From Candidatus Altarchaeota archaeon (GTDB taxonomy: Archaea; SpSt-1190), in the NCBI GenBank assembly GCA_018221025.1, contig JAAOXX010000044.1, forward strand, positions 1 to 8,810: DNA of 8,810 bases, written 5' to 3'. Below the pieces are notes generated by a model. The model was not told the DNA's origin, did no database searches, and worked only from the letters and a program-made list of their open reading frames with translations. A program made the position numbers and the translations under genes. Positions 5,866 to 8,810 of the stretch are shown here, piece after piece. The first letter of the stretch is position 1. Every line of letters begins with the position of its first letter.

Positions 5866-7334
5866 GCTTTCTTTTTTCGCGTCTTCTTAGTTGGTTTTTT
5901 CTTTTTGACAAGTTTTTTGGTTTTCTTTACTACGGCTTTTGATTTCTTTGCTTTTTTTACGACCGACTTGGTTTTCTTTACTACGGGCTTTGATTTCTTG
6001 ATTGATGCCTTAACTGGCTTTTTCTTTTTTATCACTTGTCGTGGTTTTGTTTTCTTTTTTCCTATCTTAGTAGTTTTCTTCACTGTCTTCTTCTTAATTT
6101 TCTTAATGACAGTCTTGATTTTCTTCATCACTTTCTTTTCCGATTTCTTCGACGGCTTCTTTAAACGTTCCCAAATTAGTGCCCTTAGGTCTTGTAAAAT
6201 ATTCATGAAGTTTGTAAATGCATCGTAGGGCCCCTCATATGCGTCGCCTCTGAAGTAACTGTGGACTTCTTCATCGCCAGCCATCTTAGTACTCATATAA
6301 TAGAGGTGGTCGCTTGTCGTTAGTTTTCTCCATGTTTCAATTAACTTCGTGTCTCTTGTTGCTTTTACTGGACCTTCCAATTCTTTTAAGAAATTAAATG
6401 CGGAGTTTTGCATCTCATTACCAAGCCAAGCACTCAGGTCTCTGTCCATATCGGCCCATGAGATGAAGTTGGGTGAATGAATTGTTCCCACTTTATTTTT
6501 ACTCAGCAGTTCTGAGAGATTCTGCCACATAACACCGTTATTACTGCTTGCCTCTCTTGGGAGGTGCCAGAGGAAATCGAAGATTCCTGTATCTTCCCAT
6601 TGGTGTTCCCCGAATGTTTCGAAGTCGATGAATAGGATAGTAAATGGATTCTGCATACCCCTCAGCCATGATGCATACTTGTCCGCAGTTAATGGGTAGC
6701 CATCCCAATCCCTCGATGAGAACCTAAAAGCTATATCATCGCTCAGTTTGTAATTTCTCATAAATAATTGTAAATTGGTTCCATTTGCTCTGTACGGATA
6801 TCCAGGATTCCTCCATCCAAGAATTTTTTCACTTCCCTCAGTTACTACGCCTTTAAACTTTAGTTTTTCTGCGGCAGCTGCAACATCATCATTATAGAAA
6901 GATTCCGTGTTTCTGAAAATTGCGGGTTTCACATTGAACAATTTTTTAACAGCTTCCTTATGTTTCTTGACCTGTTCTTTGAATTCAGATTCAGATGTCA
7001 AAAATGCAAGAGAGTGGTAGTATGTTTCCCCAAGAACTTCCATTTTTCCGGTTCCGTGCAATTCTTTCAAGACCTTCAGCACTGCGGGTCTATACTTTTC
7101 TGCCTGTTCAAGAAATGTTCCCGTCATAGATAAATTGACTTTAAATTCAGTATCTTCGCACAGGTCTTTCATCATTTTTAGAGTTGGGATATAACTTTTT
7201 CTTGCAATCCTTTCAAACAATCTTCTATTCAAGCCGTCATCGAAGTATTTTTTATGATGACCAATATCAAAAAACGTATACTTGGAAATCCTCCATGGCT
7301 GGTGGAGAATTGCACAAAATGCGGCCTTATGCAC
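5862..7334 (-). CDS. GH57 family alpha-amylase-like glycoside hydrolase with lysine-rich C-terminal tail
   Basis: This GH57 enzyme is predicted to cut or rearrange alpha-1,4-glucan. Numbering is from GTG 7334 (490 aa). Catalytic-domain signatures are LHQPWR (10-15), FRNTESFYNDDVA (140-152, nucleophile Glu144), FIDFETFGEHQ (235-245, likely acid Asp237) and YYMSTKMAGDEEVHSYF (346-361). No signal peptide is evident, so it should act in the cytoplasm. The start GTG has GGAGGG six bases upstream and an 8-base overlap with the preceding gene. An in-frame ATG at 7367 would add 11 residues outside the fold and lies upstream of that ribosome site, so I prefer the GTG. The catalytic part ends near residue 391. 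The last ~99 residues are about half lysine (50 by my count) with one acidic residue and repeated VVKKTK/VVKKAK units, like a histone H1 tail. It is the last gene of the debranching enzyme-GT4-GH57 operon. The alternatives, a glucanotransferase or branching enzyme, seem less likely from the motifs. Confidence 0.9.
   Translation of the reverse strand: MHKAAFCAILHQPWRISKYTFFDIGHHKKYFDDGLNRRLFERIARKSYIPTLKMMKDLCEDTEFKVNLSMTGTFLEQAEKYRPAVLKVLKELHGTGKMEVLGETYYHSLAFLTSESEFKEQVKKHKEAVKKLFNVKPAIFRNTESFYNDDVAAAAEKLKFKGVVTEGSEKILGWRNPGYPYRANGTNLQLFMRNYKLSDDIAFRFSSRDWDGYPLTADKYASWLRGMQNPFTILFIDFETFGEHQWEDTGIFDFLWHLPREASSNNGVMWQNLSELLSKNKVGTIHSPNFISWADMDRDLSAWLGNEMQNSAFNFLKELEGPVKATRDTKLIETWRKLTTSDHLYYMSTKMAGDEEVHSYFRGDAYEGPYDAFTNFMNILQDLRALIWERLKKPSKKSEKKVMKKIKTVIKKIKKKTVKKTTKIGKKKTKPRQVIKKKKPVKASIKKSKPVVKKTKSVVKKAKKSKAVVKKTKKLVKKKKPTKKTRKKKA
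5872..5918 (+). terminator. T-rich terminator of the galT-glycogen synthase transcript
   Basis: Directly after the GT3 stop, the plus strand has T6 (5872-5877), T6 (5895-5900), T5 (5902-5906) and T6 (5913-5918). These are ideal oligo-T archaeal termination signals for the plus-strand transcript. The same bases encode, on the other strand, the lysine codons of the GH57 tail. Confidence 0.45.
5917..5999. repeat. Imperfect direct repeat (32 bases, period 51) in the lysine-rich tail
   Basis: Positions 5917-5948 and 5968-5999 match at 30 of 32 bases. The 51-base offset equals 17 codons and keeps the frame. In protein terms it repeats KKSKPVVKKTK as KKSKAVVKKTK. This suggests that the tail grew by in-frame duplication of short Lys-rich units. 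Confidence 0.75.
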
Positions 7335-8469
7335 GCTTAACCCTCCTATAAACCTGTTCAAACTCATTTACAATATTTTTCCAGCTCAATTTGTTCACCT
7401 CATTGAATCCGTTTTTCCCTAGTGCTCGTTTTAGTTCAACATAGTGGAATATTTCGAGGATTCGTGATGCCAAGAGGTCAGTATCCCAATAATCTACTTT
7501 GAAGCAGTGTTTCACAACTTCGCAAACTCCAGATGTCCTACTCAAAATTACTGGTTTTCCAGATGCGAGTGCTTCGAGCGCAACGATTCCAAATGGTTCA
7601 TTTACGGACGGCATTACGAATAAGTCACACATTCTGTATGCGGCTAGTAACTCTTCATCGCTTACCTTACCTGTGAAAACCATATTTTTTTCAATACCTA
7701 GATTTATTGCAGTCTTAATGAGGTAGGGCATATCTGGTCCAGACCCAACAATTACAAACTTGACGTGTGGGTCCTTACTAATAACCCGTTTAGCTGCCTG
7801 AAGCAAGTGCCAAACACCTTTCTGGATGGTGAGTCGTCCCACAAATAAAACGACCTTGTCCCCCGGCTTCTTCAGTTCTTTATTGATTGGTCCCCTGAAT
7901 TTCTCTAAGTCGATTCCGTTGTAAATTACGGTTATCTTGTTTGGATTGATTCCATAAAATTCGACCAATTGCCTCTTTGTTCTGTAGCTGTTGGCGACTA
8001 CTAGGTCCGCCTTCTCTGCCCCGAATCTTTCCATTTCAATTACCCATTCTCTTGGGTTGTTATTTGTTCTGTCATATTCGGTGCTGTGTATATGGAAAAT
8101 AAGAGGTTTCCCCTTTGATTGAAGTATTACTCCTGCTGGAATTGTCATCCAGTCATTTGCGTGAATTATATCAAAACTCTTGTTTTCACATGAACGAGCC
8201 AGTGAAAAATTGAAACCATAAATTTGTTTAATTGATTCCCAATCCAGAATTGGCTCACCTTTATGGAAATAAACTGAATAGTTCAATTCGGCTGGGGCTT
8301 CAATAATCTCGGCTTTTAAGTCTCCAGACCATTTAAGGATTGGAATTCCAACTTTGAAATTCACATTGCTGTGATTCTTTTCCATATTCTTAATTAACTC
8401 ATAAACTGCGACACCTAGGCCTCCACTAAACACTGGCCAAAGCTCACTTGAGAGCACTAAGACTTCCAT
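7327..8469 (-). CDS. GT-B glycosyltransferase of the GT4/GT5 type (glycogen synthase-like)
   Basis: This retaining GT-B fold glycosyltransferase probably transfers glucose from a nucleotide sugar to an alpha-glucan. The N-terminus LSSELWPVFSGGLGVAVYEL (GGLG at 16-19) resembles GlgA-type synthases, where this glycine loop binds the donor. HANDW (103-107), YNGIDLEKF (183-191), FVGRLTIQKG (209-218; Arg212, Lys217) and NEPFGIVALEA with the EX7E pair Glu291-Glu299 follow in order. At 380 residues it is compact, closer to GT4 than to full-length bacterial GT5 GlgA. The start ATG 8469 has AGGAGGA six bases upstream. It lies between the debranching enzyme and GH57 genes, overlapping both (13 and 8 bases), which implies one operon and a role in glucan metabolism. 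A role in glycosylating something else cannot be excluded. It is clearly not a copy of the GT3 synthase on the other strand. Confidence 0.88.
   Translation of the reverse strand: MEVLVLSSELWPVFSGGLGVAVYELIKNMEKNHSNVNFKVGIPILKWSGDLKAEIIEAPAELNYSVYFHKGEPILDWESIKQIYGFNFSLARSCENKSFDIIHANDWMTIPAGVILQSKGKPLIFHIHSTEYDRTNNNPREWVIEMERFGAEKADLVVANSYRTKRQLVEFYGINPNKITVIYNGIDLEKFRGPINKELKKPGDKVVLFVGRLTIQKGVWHLLQAAKRVISKDPHVKFVIVGSGPDMPYLIKTAINLGIEKNMVFTGKVSDEELLAAYRMCDLFVMPSVNEPFGIVALEALASGKPVILSRTSGVCEVVKHCFKVDYWDTDLLASRILEIFHYVELKRALGKNGFNEVNKLSWKNIVNEFEQVYRRVKRA
7343..7348 (-). promoter_or_regulatory. Ribosome binding site deciding the GH57 start
   Basis: On the minus strand TATAGGAGGGTTAAGC precedes the GTG at 7334, giving a six-base spacer. 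The site lies within the end of the GT4 gene and downstream of the alternative ATG at 7367, so it favours the shorter protein. Confidence 0.75.
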
Positions 8470-8810
8470 TTTAATCCTCCTTCAACTGGTGGTAAGAATG
8501 CGATTGACCAAAGTTGGTGTGTCGCACCAAGTGGTTTTCCATTACTAATTGTTTCTGGTAATCCATACAGAGTTCGTGAACCCAAAAATTCCATATACCC
8601 TTCCGCAATTTTCTTTGCCAATCTTTCCTTAAGAGTTATGAGACCCCAATACGTAGTTAATCCCCAAACCCGTTCATGATATTTTTCCGGAACTGCGCTT
8701 TCACCCCTCGATACTGCTTTTACTCCGAATTCAGTGACTAATTCTGCTTCTACTTTCTTTAGTGTTTTTTTCTTCTGACCGAGAGAAGTGTGGTCAAACA
8801 TAATTGGAAC
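8457..8810 (-). CDS. Probable amylo-alpha-1,6-glucosidase (glycogen debranching enzyme), C-terminal end (5' partial)
   Basis: The frame is open to the right edge, so this is the C-terminal ~117 residues of a longer protein; the ATG at 8801 is internal. The visible order, a TEFGVKAVSRGES segment, then YHERVWGLTTYWG, a helix of small and basic residues, LYGLPETI, and GATHQLWSIAFL near the end, resembles the last helices of the alpha/alpha barrel in archaeal and bacterial debranching enzymes (GDE_C-type). In those, a strand reading like LLTPYGLRTLSP is followed by a YH...VWPW motif and a terminal QAWS/AQLWS segment. Such enzymes remove alpha-1,6-linked glucose at glycogen branches. The catalytic acids lie outside the window. 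Its place as the first visible gene of the GT4-GH57 operon supports the call. Another alpha/alpha-barrel glycosidase (GH15-like) remains possible. Confidence 0.65.
   Translation of the reverse strand, partial: VPIMFDHTSLGQKKKTLKKVEAELVTEFGVKAVSRGESAVPEKYHERVWGLTTYWGLITLKERLAKKIAEGYMEFLGSRTLYGLPETISNGKPLGATHQLWSIAFLPPVEGGLKWKS
8475..8481 (-). promoter_or_regulatory. Ribosome binding site of the GT4-type glycosyltransferase
   Basis: On the minus strand AGGAGGA lies about five to six bases before ATG 8469, within the last codons of the debranching enzyme gene. This supports the assigned start and polycistronic translation. Confidence 0.75.

Noticed and set aside
5917..5999. CRISPR-like repeat
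   Set aside because: There are only two copies, they are in-frame and low-complexity, and they are explained by the repeated protein motif.
5862..6160. Lysine-rich tail as a frameshift or misread artefact
   Set aside because: The reading frame is continuous from the catalytic domain, keeps a patterned KKxK/VVKKTK repeat and ends neatly at a stop shared with the facing gene.
5905..6228. Plus-strand frame rich in Phe, antisense to the amylase tail
   Set aside because: It is the mirror of Lys codons (AAA/AAG read as TTT/CTT) and has no ribosome site or recognisable domain.
7335..7367. Upstream ATG start (7367) for the GH57 protein
   Set aside because: The extra 11 residues precede the conserved HQPW start of the fold and would place the GGAGGG ribosome site inside the gene. 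GTG 7334 has proper spacing.

Overview
The window looks archaeal, with moderate to low GC, tightly packed genes, and GTG (and possibly TTG) starts beside ATG. The protein families support this: an archaeal LonB-type protease, an ADP-dependent sugar kinase and a GH57 amylase. The T-rich stretches after stop codons and the TATA-like boxes about 26 bases before starts that lack a Shine-Dalgarno site also fit Archaea. The exact lineage cannot be fixed by eye. A small-genome (DPANN-type) or uncultivated euryarchaeal lineage is possible, but that is inference.

Layout: (1) 2-664 (+) is the C-terminal protease domain of LonB, cut by the window start. (2) 695-2161 (+) is a divergent phosphohexomutase with a small Cys/His cluster at its N-terminus. 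(3) 2108-3169 (-) is a short ADP-dependent sugar kinase whose 3' end overlaps the mutase by 54 bases. (4) 3170-3217 is a 48-bp divergent promoter region. (5) 3218-4159 (+) is a GalT-family nucleotidylyltransferase, followed with a 4-base overlap by (6) 4156-5865 (+), a GT3 (eukaryote-type) glycogen synthase. (7) On the minus strand, running from the right edge, are the C-terminus of a probable amylo-alpha-1,6-glucosidase (8457-8810), a GT4/GT5-type glycosyltransferase (7327-8469) and a GH57 amylase (5862-7334). These three overlap each other slightly. The amylase carries an extraordinary tail of about 99 residues that is half lysine.

Apart from Lon, the window reads as an alpha-glucan (glycogen) storage island. 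The mutase would interconvert glucose-6-P and glucose-1-P. The GalT-like protein would exchange sugar-1-P and NDP-sugar. GT3, and perhaps the GT4 enzyme, would build glucan. The debranching enzyme and GH57 enzyme would trim it. The ADP-dependent kinase could rephosphorylate freed glucose. No NDP-glucose pyrophosphorylase, glycogen phosphorylase or recognisable branching enzyme is visible here. The most unusual signals are the histone-H1-like tail on the amylase, two unrelated glycogen-synthase-type transferases side by side, translational coupling of a GalT-like gene to glycogen synthase, and one symmetric TATA-like box that may serve two leaderless genes. I found no RNA genes, CRISPR arrays or mobile elements.
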